From an uncultured Acholeplasmatales bacterium (GTDB lineage Bacteria; Bacillota_I; Bacilli_A; ML615J-28; CAG-698): a stretch of 21,790 bases of DNA. Positions within the stretch are counted from its first letter, which is position 1. The number at the start of each line of letters is the position of its first letter. The translations under genes were made by a program, and so were the position numbers. Positions 13,963 through 21,376 of this stretch are shown here, in pieces. Below the pieces are notes generated by a model. It ran no database searches. It was not told the DNA's origin and saw only the letters and a program-made list of their open reading frames with translations. Location: the NCBI GenBank assembly GCA_937877075.1, contig CALEGD010000129.1:1-21790 (forward strand), given 5' to 3'.

Positions 13963-15891
13963 CTATCTACTTCTAAATCCACCGCCACCGCCACCAAACG
14001 AACTACCGCCACCGAAGCCGCCACCGCGACCGAAACCTCCGACTTTCTGAGAGTTTTGTCTGACAATAGTTTGATTTTGGTTATGACGGGCAAGACTGAT
14101 CGAAGTATTAATTCTTCCAAAAGTATGGAAATAGTGATAATGCGGATAACGATAAGCAAAACCAAGGAAGGTGGCATCGCTTAAGCCTTCCTGATCTACT
14201 ACCTTAGGCAGCCGCACTTCAAGTTGTTCCATGACCTTATCCGCAACCTTTAGTGAGGTAGCATAGACAAGATAATGTTCCCAAACTACAATACCGGGAA
14301 TCGGATAATCCTTCATATTTCCGAAGTCCAAAAGGAATGCTTTGAAGGCTTTCCACTTTACATAGTCTTCATTTCCATTGATACTACGTTTATCAATTGT
14401 TGAGATATAACTTGCGTAGACAATCAAAACTATAAAGGAAGCTACCAAAGGGATAAGTACATCTATATGATACATTACTTTTAAAACTAATGCTAAGAGG
14501 ATATAAAGTCCGGGAATAATGGTTGCAGTTAACATTTTTCCTTTTCCGCGTCCGAGACGCTTATCAAAGAAGTCGTGATTACTTCCTTCTTGTTTAGAAA
14601 ATCTAACAAATTCCTGAGCATTTAGTTGAAATTGTCTAGCCTTCTCATAAGATGCTTTCGGATAATCTTCTATTTGTTTTAAAGTGACTTCTTTTCCGTT
14701 TCCGATAATATCGATAAACCATGTAAGCATATGATTTTCATGACGTTTTAAGTTATTTCTGCCAATCTTAGAATTATAAATCAGTTTAAAATCAGGATCT
14801 TTGTCATTAATTCCTTGATTATTCTGATCAAAGATTAAATAATTGCGCCTAATAAGGTCAAGTATGGTGGCGGTTAAATCTTCATCATTGATTTTTCGGA
14901 AATAATATAAATAACTCATCTCTGCCGGACTATATTCAGCCGGTAGTTCGCGGTAGTATTTTCCGGTGAATTTTGCTTGATGCTCCTTATCGTATCTTTG
15001 ATAAGCAATATAGGAAAATGCTAACATAAGGGCAATCATTACAAAAGTTCCGTAAAAAAGTATTTGAGCTATTACAATTCGCCGATTAGTTTCAATAGCT
15101 AGGGAATTTTGATAATTAATAATCTCTTGCTTCATATTTCGGCTGATTCGATTTTCTTCCGGTACATTAAAATTGTTTCTAGGCATCAGAATTCTAAACT
15201 CTAGAAAATCCGATTTTTTCATAGCTTCTACTTTTAAAATGACTTTATTATCCTCTATTTCAACTGTTCCGTTAGTGCCATGACCCCAAGCCAATATATC
15301 ATCTTTTGGGATATCGGGTAGGTTAAGAGTAATATCAATTTTATCGATTTTCGATTCGATATCATTAAGTAAAACCCAGTTCAACTCGGCAATATCCTGA
15401 TATTCGGTAATCGCTCCCTTTATTCGGTAAGTATAACCGAAAGTCATTTTATTCTTCATTCCCCCGGGAACTTGAATAAAAATTGATTCGCATCGATAAT
15501 TACCAGCAGGACATTCGATAATTTGACCTAACTCATCGCGTTCACCTGATAGGCGATAGATAAACTCGGAAGGAGATAATCGCTTGCCGTTACTTTCAAC
15601 CCAAACCTTAATGCTTTCCCGGTCAAAAGAGGCTTGATTAGAACGCTCTTGGTAAAGAGGATTATCCGGATGATATTTATCATAACCGATATCGCGAAAT
15701 GTAACCGAATATCCTTCTGGATAACGAACCGTCCTTTGTTCTCTTACAAGCATATCTCCATTAGATTCAATCGTGATATCAGCAGAAAATGACTCCACTT
15801 TTACACCATTAATCGAAATTACATATGAAATTCCGAAAAACCCGAGAATTATAATACCGAAGAGAAAAATAAAAATAAGATTCTTTTTCAT
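13963..15891 (-). CDS. DUF2207 family membrane protein with glycine-rich tail
   Basis: A protein of 642 residues from the ATG at 15891, chosen because AAGGAG lies 8 nt upstream; an upstream GTG at 15900 sits directly on that site and is unlikely. It has an N-terminal signal or anchor (about 2-25), an extracytoplasmic beta-rich DUF2207 domain containing RTVRYPEGYSVTFRDIGYDK, a transmembrane segment near 270-295, a cytoplasmic domain with YLYYFRKINDEDLTATILDL, two further membrane segments near 460-500, and a C-terminal tail of Gly, Phe and Ser (GGGFGGGSSFGGGG) like that of many DUF2207/TPM proteins. Such tails are common next to LemA. It begins 5 nt after the pseudouridine synthase gene. The function is unknown; a membrane complex with LemA is inferred from recurrent proximity. 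Confidence 0.9.
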   Translation of the reverse strand: MKKNLIFIFLFGIIILGFFGISYVISINGVKVESFSADITIESNGDMLVREQRTVRYPEGYSVTFRDIGYDKYHPDNPLYQERSNQASFDRESIKVWVESNGKRLSPSEFIYRLSGERDELGQIIECPAGNYRCESIFIQVPGGMKNKMTFGYTYRIKGAITEYQDIAELNWVLLNDIESKIDKIDITLNLPDIPKDDILAWGHGTNGTVEIEDNKVILKVEAMKKSDFLEFRILMPRNNFNVPEENRISRNMKQEIINYQNSLAIETNRRIVIAQILFYGTFVMIALMLAFSYIAYQRYDKEHQAKFTGKYYRELPAEYSPAEMSYLYYFRKINDEDLTATILDLIRRNYLIFDQNNQGINDKDPDFKLIYNSKIGRNNLKRHENHMLTWFIDIIGNGKEVTLKQIEDYPKASYEKARQFQLNAQEFVRFSKQEGSNHDFFDKRLGRGKGKMLTATIIPGLYILLALVLKVMYHIDVLIPLVASFIVLIVYASYISTIDKRSINGNEDYVKWKAFKAFLLDFGNMKDYPIPGIVVWEHYLVYATSLKVADKVMEQLEVRLPKVVDQEGLSDATFLGFAYRYPHYHYFHTFGRINTSISLARHNQNQTIVRQNSQKVGGFGRGGGFGGGSSFGGGGGGFRSR

Positions 15892-15896
15892 ATTGT

Positions 15897-16592
15897 TCAC
15901 TCCTTCAACTTTTTCCAGATACCCGTCTCCGGAAAATACTTGAAATTCATTATTTCTTTTTTAGTCGGATGAGGAAATTTCAAACCTGAACAAATTAGTC
16001 CCAATTCATCACCATAAGTGGGTCCTTGATAATTGTATTTCAAATCATTCAAAAGCGGATGACCAATATGGGAAAATTGGACTCTGATTTGATTATATCT
16101 TCCGGTGATTAGATTTACTTCCAATAAAGAAATAATGTCATCATCAATTACTATGCTCTTAATAAGCCGATATTCCAAAATTGCTTCTTTGGCGTCACTT
16201 TCTTCCTTAGAACAAACTTCACTGATAGGACCATGGCTTGTTTGAAGTTTCCGAAGATAGTTTTTTAAAGTCTCTTGCTCGGGAGTAATCGCTCCGGAAA
16301 TTAAGGCAAAGTATTCCTTATAAAACTCACGTTTGCGAATTGATTCGGAAATTCTAGAAGCTGCTTTCGATGTTTTCGCATAAACCATCAAACCACTAAC
16401 ACGCCGGTCAAGCCGATGAACAAGACCAAGAAAAACATTTCCCGGTTTCTGATATTTTTCCTTCAAGTATTCTTTAAGAAGTCTCAGTAAATCAAGGTCA
16501 CCGCTATGATCCTCTTGACTTAATAAATTAGCAGGTTTAATAACCACTAGGATATGATTATCTTCATAGATTATTTTCAGACCATTATCCAT
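15897..16592 (-). CDS. RluA-family RNA pseudouridine synthase
   Basis: Isomerises uridine to pseudouridine in rRNA or tRNA. From the ATG at 16592 the protein has 231 residues: the start GLKIIYEDNHILVVIKPANLL fits the family, and the catalytic aspartate is D62 in HRLDRRVSGL. LITGRYNQIRVQFSHIGHPLLND is the usual second motif. The second arginine of HRLDRR replaces a common proline or glutamate. A TTG at 16646 would extend it by 18 residues, but that lies inside the upstream gene and has no binding site. It starts one base after the upstream stop, so translation is coupled. The RNA target cannot be told. It has no S4 domain, so it is of the short RluA/YlyB-like kind. Confidence 0.92.
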   Translation of the reverse strand: MDNGLKIIYEDNHILVVIKPANLLSQEDHSGDLDLLRLLKEYLKEKYQKPGNVFLGLVHRLDRRVSGLMVYAKTSKAASRISESIRKREFYKEYFALISGAITPEQETLKNYLRKLQTSHGPISEVCSKEESDAKEAILEYRLIKSIVIDDDIISLLEVNLITGRYNQIRVQFSHIGHPLLNDLKYNYQGPTYGDELGLICSGLKFPHPTKKEIMNFKYFPETGIWKKLKE

Positions 16593-16593
16593 A

Positions 16594-17097
16594 TTACTTA
16601 AATCTATAATGACGGTACTTTGATTGTCGCGATAAATAATTTCCAAGTTCCGTTCTTTTCTCGCTATCTATTTCAAGTTTATTGACAATTAAAGCTGCAT
16701 TAGGTGATATATATAAAAATATATAAACTTTTGTTTCGTGTATCCCCAAAAGCTCATAGTATTTATATTCTTTCCGATTATATTCTGTTTCATAGACAAC
16801 TTTGTCGTCAAAAAAGCTTAAAGAATAAGAATAATTAGGTAAGCGAAGATTTTTAATAATTTTATTAATCGTTATATTAATTGTGACCCGACGGATTAAA
16901 AGAAGCATCAGCGATAAAAAGGTGAAAAAAAGCGCATAGTAAAAACGGCCTAAAAAGAGAAACACCACTGCTCCTAAAAATGTTATTATTGATAATCCAT
17001 AATAGACATATTTTGAAGGACTTCTTTTAATCAGATGAAATCTGAAAAAATCTCTTGCCTTTTCCTCACTATGCGTCATTTTCGTAATGATATTCAT
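16594..17097 (-). CDS. YcxB-like membrane protein
   Basis: A 167-residue protein with two adjacent membrane segments (about 31-67: YVYYGLSIITFLGAVVFLFL and FYYALFFTFLSLMLLLI) and a C-terminal soluble domain of about 95 residues in which LSFFDDKVVYETEYNRKEYKYYELLGIHETKVYIFLYISPNAALIV matches the pattern of the YcxB-like C-terminal domain. The function of the family is unknown. It follows its distant paralogue with a 6-nt gap and is coupled to the pseudouridine synthase gene. The assignment rests on the two-helix layout and the beta-strand pattern, and is moderately sure. Confidence 0.65.
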   Translation of the reverse strand: MNIITKMTHSEEKARDFFRFHLIKRSPSKYVYYGLSIITFLGAVVFLFLGRFYYALFFTFLSLMLLLIRRVTINITINKIIKNLRLPNYSYSLSFFDDKVVYETEYNRKEYKYYELLGIHETKVYIFLYISPNAALIVNKLEIDSEKRTELGNYLSRQSKYRHYRFK

Positions 17098-17103
17098 TAT
17101 GAT

Positions 17104-17802
17104 TTATTTTTCCTCTTCCGCTTCGGTATCCTCTTCAGTTTCAAAAACTTCAGCTTCAACAGGTTCTTCCTCACTTGCTTCCATTACATCCTCGGTAACA
17201 TTATCAACTTCAACGGCATCAGCTGTTGGGAATTCTTCATGTACAAAAGTAATCGGAATCTTTACAAGGTCTTCTTCAGTTTTCTTATAAGGTTTAAGTG
17301 AAGCTTTTTCAAGAATAATTTCATCCAAAGCTGCTTTATCACCTTCAAGTAAAGCTTCTTCCGAACGGTCAATAATAATCGGTGAGCCCTTGCCAACCAT
17401 CAACATATAATATTGAGGCATTTCAAAGATTTGATTAATAAAGGACCAATCATAAACAGCCGGGTTTTCGGGATCAAATGAACGAGTTACTGTAATTTTT
17501 TCATCATCGATTTCAATAGTTTGGGTATTTACCGGGCGACCACGGAAAAATCCTGCCAATTGTTGATCAAGTTTCTTTTCCAAAGAAATAAATTGGTAAA
17601 TCGAATAAAGAATAAAGATTCCTCCGAGAATGGAAAACATTTTAGAGTGAAGTTTCAATAAATCATAAACAATGATTCCTACAGATAAAAGGACGGTAAT
17701 TATAATCCATAATTTTGATCTTCTTTGAAATTTCATCAGAAAAAGGTTGCAATATTTTAAGGTTCTAAAATCAAGTTTTGTAATCGTAGTAATTTTACTC
17801 AT
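17104..17802 (-). CDS. YcxB-like membrane protein with acidic C-terminal tail
   Basis: A 232-residue protein. Residues about 32-50 (WIIITVLLSVGIIVYDLL) and 55-74 (MFSILGGIFILYSIYQFISL) form two membrane helices. The YcxB-like domain follows (TIEIDDEKITVTRSFDPENPAVYDWSFINQIFEMPQYYMLMVGKGSPIII). The last 45 or so residues are dominated by Glu, Asp, Val, Ala and Thr, ending in EEDTEAEEEK, and are probably disordered. The tail is absent from the next gene's product. The ATG at 17802 has a GGAGG site. It is the first gene of the five-gene unit, behind an extended -10 promoter. Function unknown. Confidence 0.7.
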   Translation of the reverse strand: MSKITTITKLDFRTLKYCNLFLMKFQRRSKLWIIITVLLSVGIIVYDLLKLHSKMFSILGGIFILYSIYQFISLEKKLDQQLAGFFRGRPVNTQTIEIDDEKITVTRSFDPENPAVYDWSFINQIFEMPQYYMLMVGKGSPIIIDRSEEALLEGDKAALDEIILEKASLKPYKKTEEDLVKIPITFVHEEFPTADAVEVDNVTEDVMEASEEEPVEAEVFETEEDTEAEEEK

Positions 17803-17821
17803 AAATTTCCTCCATTGTATT

Positions 17822-17830
17822 ATTATACCA
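17822..17830 (-). promoter_or_regulatory. extended -10 promoter of the YcxB-lemA unit
   Basis: On the minus strand TGG-TATAAT (17830-17822) is a perfect -10 with the extended TGN element, about 20 nt before the ATG. No good -35 is seen, which the extended element can offset. It is back to back with the promoter at 17858-17886. Confidence 0.65.
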
Positions 17831-17857
17831 TAAAAACACTGAAAATAAAAATATTAA

Positions 17858-17886
17858 TTGAATTTATTTACAGATAATTATACAAT
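17858..17886 (+). promoter_or_regulatory. promoter of the M55 aminopeptidase gene
   Basis: TTGAAT (17858-17863) and TACAAT (17881-17886) are 17 nt apart, giving a leader of about 30 nt to the ATG at 17924. This makes any start codon at 17858 impossible in practice. Confidence 0.75.
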
Positions 17887-17923
17887 AAAGTGTGAAGTTA
17901 AAATAACAATTCAGGAGGTTTTT

Positions 17924-18721
17924 ATGAAGGTTTTTATCAGTGCCGATATTGAAGGTGTAAATCATATTAATGAATGGTCGGAAACAGATTCAAGTTCACC
18001 TCTTTACCGCGAATTTCAAGAACAATTAACCAAAGAAGTTTCCTGTGCCTCAATCGGGGCAAATAAGGCCGGGGCAAAAACTATTTTTATAAAGGACGCA
18101 CATGACAGCGGTTGTAACCTGATCTTTTCAAAACTTCCCGATAATGCAATCTTGCATAGAGGTTGGGAAGGCAGTCCTAAAATGATGATGGAAGGCCTTG
18201 ATTCAACCTTTGATGCCGTAATCTTTATCGGCTACCATAGTGGTATGCTATCTGAGGGAAATTCCTTAGCTCATACAATGTCTCTAAAAATCCATCGAAT
18301 TTCAATTAATGGCGAAATCGCAAGTGAATTTTTAATCAATGCCTATTATGCTTCCTTAATAAAAGTACCGATTGTTTTCTTAAGTGGAGATCTTGCACTA
18401 ACTGAAACAGCTAAAAAAACAATTCCCGCACTTAGTACGGTCGCAACTAAAACCGGATTACATGGAGCAAATACCTCAATTCATCCAAACCGAACTAATC
18501 AAGAAATTGAAGATAAAGTTTATTCAGCCTTATCTAGGGATTATTCAAATAATATAATAAAACTTCCGGAAGAGTTTTATATTGAAATTGAATATCGAAC
18601 TCATCAAGAAGCTTATTCAGCTTCTTTCTTTCCGGGATGCAAACTTATCAAAAGCAATGTAATTAGTTTTCACAGTAAAAATTATTACGATGTTTTAGTC
18701 CTTTTTAAATTCGTATTATAA
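17924..18721 (+). CDS. M55 family D-aminopeptidase (DppA-like)
   Basis: A zinc peptidase of 265 residues that in Bacillus subtilis (DppA) cleaves D-amino acids from short peptides. It begins MKVFISADIEGVNHINEWSE with the metal ligands D8 and E10; H60 in KDAHDSG, H105 in GYHSG and H117 in LAHT fit the other family ligands and catalytic residues, and NGEIASE (129-135) supplies the late glutamate. The start is set by the AGGAGG at 17913-17918, 5 nt upstream. It stands alone, with its own promoter and terminator, not in a dpp transporter operon. Peptidoglycan peptides would be a natural substrate, and murA lies 1.4 kb away, but that link is only suggestive. Confidence 0.92.
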   Translation: MKVFISADIEGVNHINEWSETDSSSPLYREFQEQLTKEVSCASIGANKAGAKTIFIKDAHDSGCNLIFSKLPDNAILHRGWEGSPKMMMEGLDSTFDAVIFIGYHSGMLSEGNSLAHTMSLKIHRISINGEIASEFLINAYYASLIKVPIVFLSGDLALTETAKKTIPALSTVATKTGLHGANTSIHPNRTNQEIEDKVYSALSRDYSNNIIKLPEEFYIEIEYRTHQEAYSASFFPGCKLIKSNVISFHSKNYYDVLVLFKFVL

Positions 18722-18723
18722 AT

Positions 18724-18757
18724 AAAAATCCCGGTTTTTATTCAACGGGATTTTTTT
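18724..18757. terminator. bidirectional terminator
   Basis: AAAAATCCCG (18724-18733) pairs with CGGGATTTTT (18746-18755), loop of 12 nt, with T-runs both ways. It starts 3 nt after the M55 stop and overlaps the 3' end of the convergent lyase-like gene, whose stop is at 18738, so it ends both transcripts. Confidence 0.88.
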
Positions 18758-19868
18758 CATGTCCGACTATGACTAAATTTTCAATCAATTGTTCCCTTAA
18801 GGTTCTCATCATTCTTCTGACCATATTCAACATCTCAAAGATGCAAGCATAGATAATCGGAAGATAAGCATTTTCCTCCAGTTCTCCGGATTCAATTGTT
18901 CGAGAAATGGTCAGATCATTACCCATAATATAAAAGGAAACCTGTTTGACCATATCAATAACGACATAGTGCCCGGCAGTATCTACATCGGGTATAATTA
19001 CCTTTCCGGTTTTATCCAGTAATTTTAAATCGGTTGCGGTTTTGGATAAATCAGCACCAAGCATTTTTATGGATGATGATACCCAGGCGATAGAATCTAA
19101 ATTCTGCTTATTGTCAAGAATATTCTTTGAAAGAAAAACAGCTTCGCCTGAATGTTGGACCAAGTATTTAATAAACTTCCGAAGGTATAAGCTTTCCTGT
19201 TCAGCAGGTAAGTCTCTTGCGCTTATTGAAACCTCCAGCAGAGAATTTAAACTAGTGTTGATTCTCTTCATATTACGGTCAAGTTTATCACCGAATGAAT
19301 GTAATTGTTGGCCGATTGAATAATCTTCATAACGGGAAAGATCATATTCATCAATCTTGTAATAGAAAGAATTAAACAGCTTTTTGGCTTCCGTCAATAG
19401 TTTTTTAGTTTGACGAATGATAGAAAGTTTTCCTGCAATTAAAACAACCTCAAAACTATTTTGATTCAAATTAAGATCTTCCCTACTGATCAGGTCATAT
19501 TTCCCCTTTTCGCCTCCGAGAAGTTCATTTGCACGGTTTGCAATCACTTCATTTGCATTGGTGTTCATAGCATCTCCAAATCCACCCTGAACGACGTCGG
19601 TAATAAACTGCCCGTGAAGACGACCGTTTAAAATTTCTTCACAAGCAAGGACAATCGCTTTTCCTTTTTCCTTATCTAGATATCCTAAATCACTGTTGGT
19701 CTTCGCAGCAGTCTTTTTTATATTGGCAAAGGATTTGATCATCTGTCGGTTTAAACCATGTTTAGTAATTTGGTATACTTCCTTTGATCTGAAAGAGCCG
19801 ATTCCATAATAAGCTTCGGCGGGGACCTTCTTTTCGCCCAAATTATCTTTCTCTATTCTGTACCTCAT
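18738..19868 (-). CDS. aspartase/fumarase superfamily protein, probable pseudoenzyme
   Basis: The 376-residue protein clearly descends from an aspartate ammonia-lyase: MRYRIEKDNLGEKKVPAEAYYGI at the start, LGYLDKEKGKAIVLACEEI (61-79), NANEVIANRANELLG (104-118) and VSFYIMGNDLTI (310-321) followed by GELEENAYLPIIY. Enzymes of the family have about 460-470 residues. Here every catalytic segment is changed: GGAGTSTNMN reads GGFGDAMNTN (95-104), the SxSTNDxxPT motif reads NQNSFEVV (135-142), the THLQDA segment is missing around 176-184, and the GSSxMPxKxNP loop is replaced by DVDTAGHYVVID (294-305). The frame is intact, with a GAGGAG site 5 nt before the ATG. The fold is probably kept while lyase activity is lost. 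Its present function is unknown: a structural or regulatory role, or a new reaction, are possible. Confidence 0.85.
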   Translation of the reverse strand: MRYRIEKDNLGEKKVPAEAYYGIGSFRSKEVYQITKHGLNRQMIKSFANIKKTAAKTNSDLGYLDKEKGKAIVLACEEILNGRLHGQFITDVVQGGFGDAMNTNANEVIANRANELLGGEKGKYDLISREDLNLNQNSFEVVLIAGKLSIIRQTKKLLTEAKKLFNSFYYKIDEYDLSRYEDYSIGQQLHSFGDKLDRNMKRINTSLNSLLEVSISARDLPAEQESLYLRKFIKYLVQHSGEAVFLSKNILDNKQNLDSIAWVSSSIKMLGADLSKTATDLKLLDKTGKVIIPDVDTAGHYVVIDMVKQVSFYIMGNDLTISRTIESGELEENAYLPIIYACIFEMLNMVRRMMRTLREQLIENLVIVGHEKNPVE

Positions 19869-19900
19869 TAAATCTCCTCATTTCTATATAGCATATCCTT

Positions 19901-19926
19901 AAAGGCTAGAGGGTTTCGCCTTTTTT
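19901..19926 (+). terminator. terminator-like hairpin upstream of murA
   Basis: AAAGGC (19901-19906) pairs with GCCTTT (19918-19923) over an 11-nt loop and is followed by six T on the plus strand. No plus-strand gene ends here, so it would only stop antisense or read-through transcripts. On the minus strand it lies in the leader of the lyase-like gene. The stem is short. Confidence 0.35.
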
Positions 19927-20025
19927 CTAAAATGCAATTTAAATTAATATTAATTCATTATATATATAATAACATTTTTTAAGGAAAAAATAAAGAGAAA
20001 TTGTATAAAAGGTATAGGAAAAACT

Positions 20026-20054
20026 TTGAAGAAAAATCCCTAATGACATATAAA
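20026..20054 (+). promoter_or_regulatory. promoter of murA
   Basis: TTGAAG (20026-20031) and TATAAA (20049-20054) with a 17-nt spacer. Initiation would fall near 20060-20062, exactly where the leader hairpin begins. Confidence 0.6.
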
Positions 20055-20060
20055 CATAAA

Positions 20061-20094
20061 ACACCTCATAAACATATTATAGAGGATGAGGTGT
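20061..20094 (+). promoter_or_regulatory. hairpin enclosing the murA ribosome binding site
   Basis: ACACCTCAT (20061-20069) and ATGAGGTGT (20086-20094) form a perfect 9-bp stem with a 16-nt loop. The 3' arm contains GAGGTG (20088-20093), the binding site 5 nt before the ATG at 20099. The stem would hide the site, or protect the 5' end of the mRNA. Seen directly; the function is inferred. Confidence 0.6.
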
Positions 20095-20098
20095 GATT

Positions 20099-21376
20099 AT
20101 GAGAATCAAAGTCAGAGGCAAAAGACGCTTGCAGGGAGTAGTAGAAATAAGTGGAGCTAAAAACAGTGCCGTAGCCATTATTCCGGCAGCAGTGCTTGCG
20201 GATGAACCGGTAACGATACGAAATATTCCGGATATCCAAGATGTCAGAACATTAATCGGTTTACTTCAAGAAATCGGTTATTCTACAACCTATCAAGACA
20301 ATGTCCTGCACTTAAAACAAGTAACAAAAATCGATTCTGAAATCAAATCAGATGATGTAAAAAAACTGCGAGGATCCTATTATTTTATGGGAGCTTTTCT
20401 CGGAAAACTAAGGAGAATCAAAATGCGTCAGTCCGGAGGTTGTGACCTCGGACGCCGCCCCATCAATTTCCACTTGGATGGTTTTAAAAAAATGGGAGCG
20501 AAAATTGAAGACGAAGGAGAACAAATTTCCATAAATGCGCCAAAATTAACGGGATCAAAAATAGATTTAGAATTTCCATCCGTTGGCGCAACCATTAATA
20601 TTATGCTGGCCGCCGTCAAAGCCAAAGGAACTACAATTATTAACAACGCCGCTATCGAACCAGAAATAATCGATGTCGGTAATTTTCTCATCAGTATGGG
20701 AGCCGCTATCGAAGGGCTCGGAAGCCCAACAATAAAAATAGTTGGAGTAAAATATTTTCATGGGACCGACTTTAGGGTCAGTCCGGATCGAATCGAAGCG
20801 GGAACCTACTTGATACTTGGCGCTCTTTCCAAAGGTAAGGGTCTTACAGTAAGAAATATAGAAGCCGATAAAATGACTTCGCTTCTTAATCTTCTCAGGG
20901 CAATCGGATGTAGAATCGATCTTAAAGAGAATGAAATCTTTATTAAAACGGAATCTCAACTTCAAAACTTTCATATTGTTACTAAACCCTATCCGGGATT
21001 TCCAACCGATTTAGGACAATTAATTACCGTTTTAATGTTGATTGTAGAAGGAGAGTCCAGTTTAAAAGAAACTATTTTCTCAAACCGCTTTTCTCATGTC
21101 TATGAATTGAAGAAAATGGGTGCCGATATCAGAGTCGAAGAAGATACCATTTATGTAAAGGGCCCCTCTAAACTAAACGGAGCTACCTTAGTCGCCCATG
21201 ACCTAAGGTGTGCAGCCGCTTTAATCCTTGCGTCAACACTAAATCGAGGTCTTACGATTGTAGAAAACATTGAAGTCCTACTCCGAGGTTATGAAAACCC
21301 AATCCAAAAACTTCAAAAATTAGGACTTAACATTCAAGTAGAAGAAAAAAAAGAAGACATTAGTCTTCATATATAG
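20099..21376 (+). CDS. murA: UDP-N-acetylglucosamine 1-carboxyvinyltransferase MurA
   Basis: First committed step of peptidoglycan synthesis: transfer of enolpyruvate from PEP to UDP-GlcNAc, in the cytoplasm. From the ATG at 20099 it has 425 residues. K21-N22 in SGAKNSA, the catalytic C115 in QSGGCDLGRRPINFH (the fosfomycin target) and the C-terminal LLRGYENPIQKL are all in place. The start follows GAGGTG at good spacing; a GTG at 20093 overlaps that site and was not used. The neighbourhood with rpmE and tdk recalls murAB (murZ) of Bacillus, so it may be the second MurA paralogue. Its presence suggests a cell wall. The 3' end overlaps the convergent glyA end by 17 nt, with no terminator in between. 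Confidence 0.96.
   Translation: MRIKVRGKRRLQGVVEISGAKNSAVAIIPAAVLADEPVTIRNIPDIQDVRTLIGLLQEIGYSTTYQDNVLHLKQVTKIDSEIKSDDVKKLRGSYYFMGAFLGKLRRIKMRQSGGCDLGRRPINFHLDGFKKMGAKIEDEGEQISINAPKLTGSKIDLEFPSVGATINIMLAAVKAKGTTIINNAAIEPEIIDVGNFLISMGAAIEGLGSPTIKIVGVKYFHGTDFRVSPDRIEAGTYLILGALSKGKGLTVRNIEADKMTSLLNLLRAIGCRIDLKENEIFIKTESQLQNFHIVTKPYPGFPTDLGQLITVLMLIVEGESSLKETIFSNRFSHVYELKKMGADIRVEEDTIYVKGPSKLNGATLVAHDLRCAAALILASTLNRGLTIVENIEVLLRGYENPIQKLQKLGLNIQVEEKKEDISLHI

Noticed and set aside
13970..14045. A GC-rich CCGCCACCG-like repeat as a DNA repeat or CRISPR element
   Set aside because: It is explained by glycine codons of the DUF2207 tail. No CRISPR-like array of direct repeats and spacers was found anywhere in the window.
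13845..14177. A 110-codon minus-strand frame spanning the DUF2207-lemA junction
   Set aside because: It overlaps two real genes in another frame; its valine-rich stretch is only the glycine-tail DNA read out of frame.
15892..15900. GTG start of the DUF2207 gene at 15900
   Set aside because: It lies on the AAGGAG site that serves the ATG at 15891 and would have no binding site of its own.
16593..16646. TTG start of the pseudouridine synthase at 16646
   Set aside because: It falls within the upstream gene without a binding site; the ATG at 16592 gives the usual family N-terminus and coupling to the upstream stop.
17858..17923. A 22-residue N-terminal extension of the M55 aminopeptidase from TTG at 17858
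   Set aside because: The TTG is part of a -35 box, and the ATG at 17924 has a perfect AGGAGG site and the family's standard N-terminus.
20093..20098. GTG start of murA at 20093
   Set aside because: It overlaps the GAGGTG binding site; the ATG at 20099 puts the catalytic cysteine at position 115, as in other MurA proteins.
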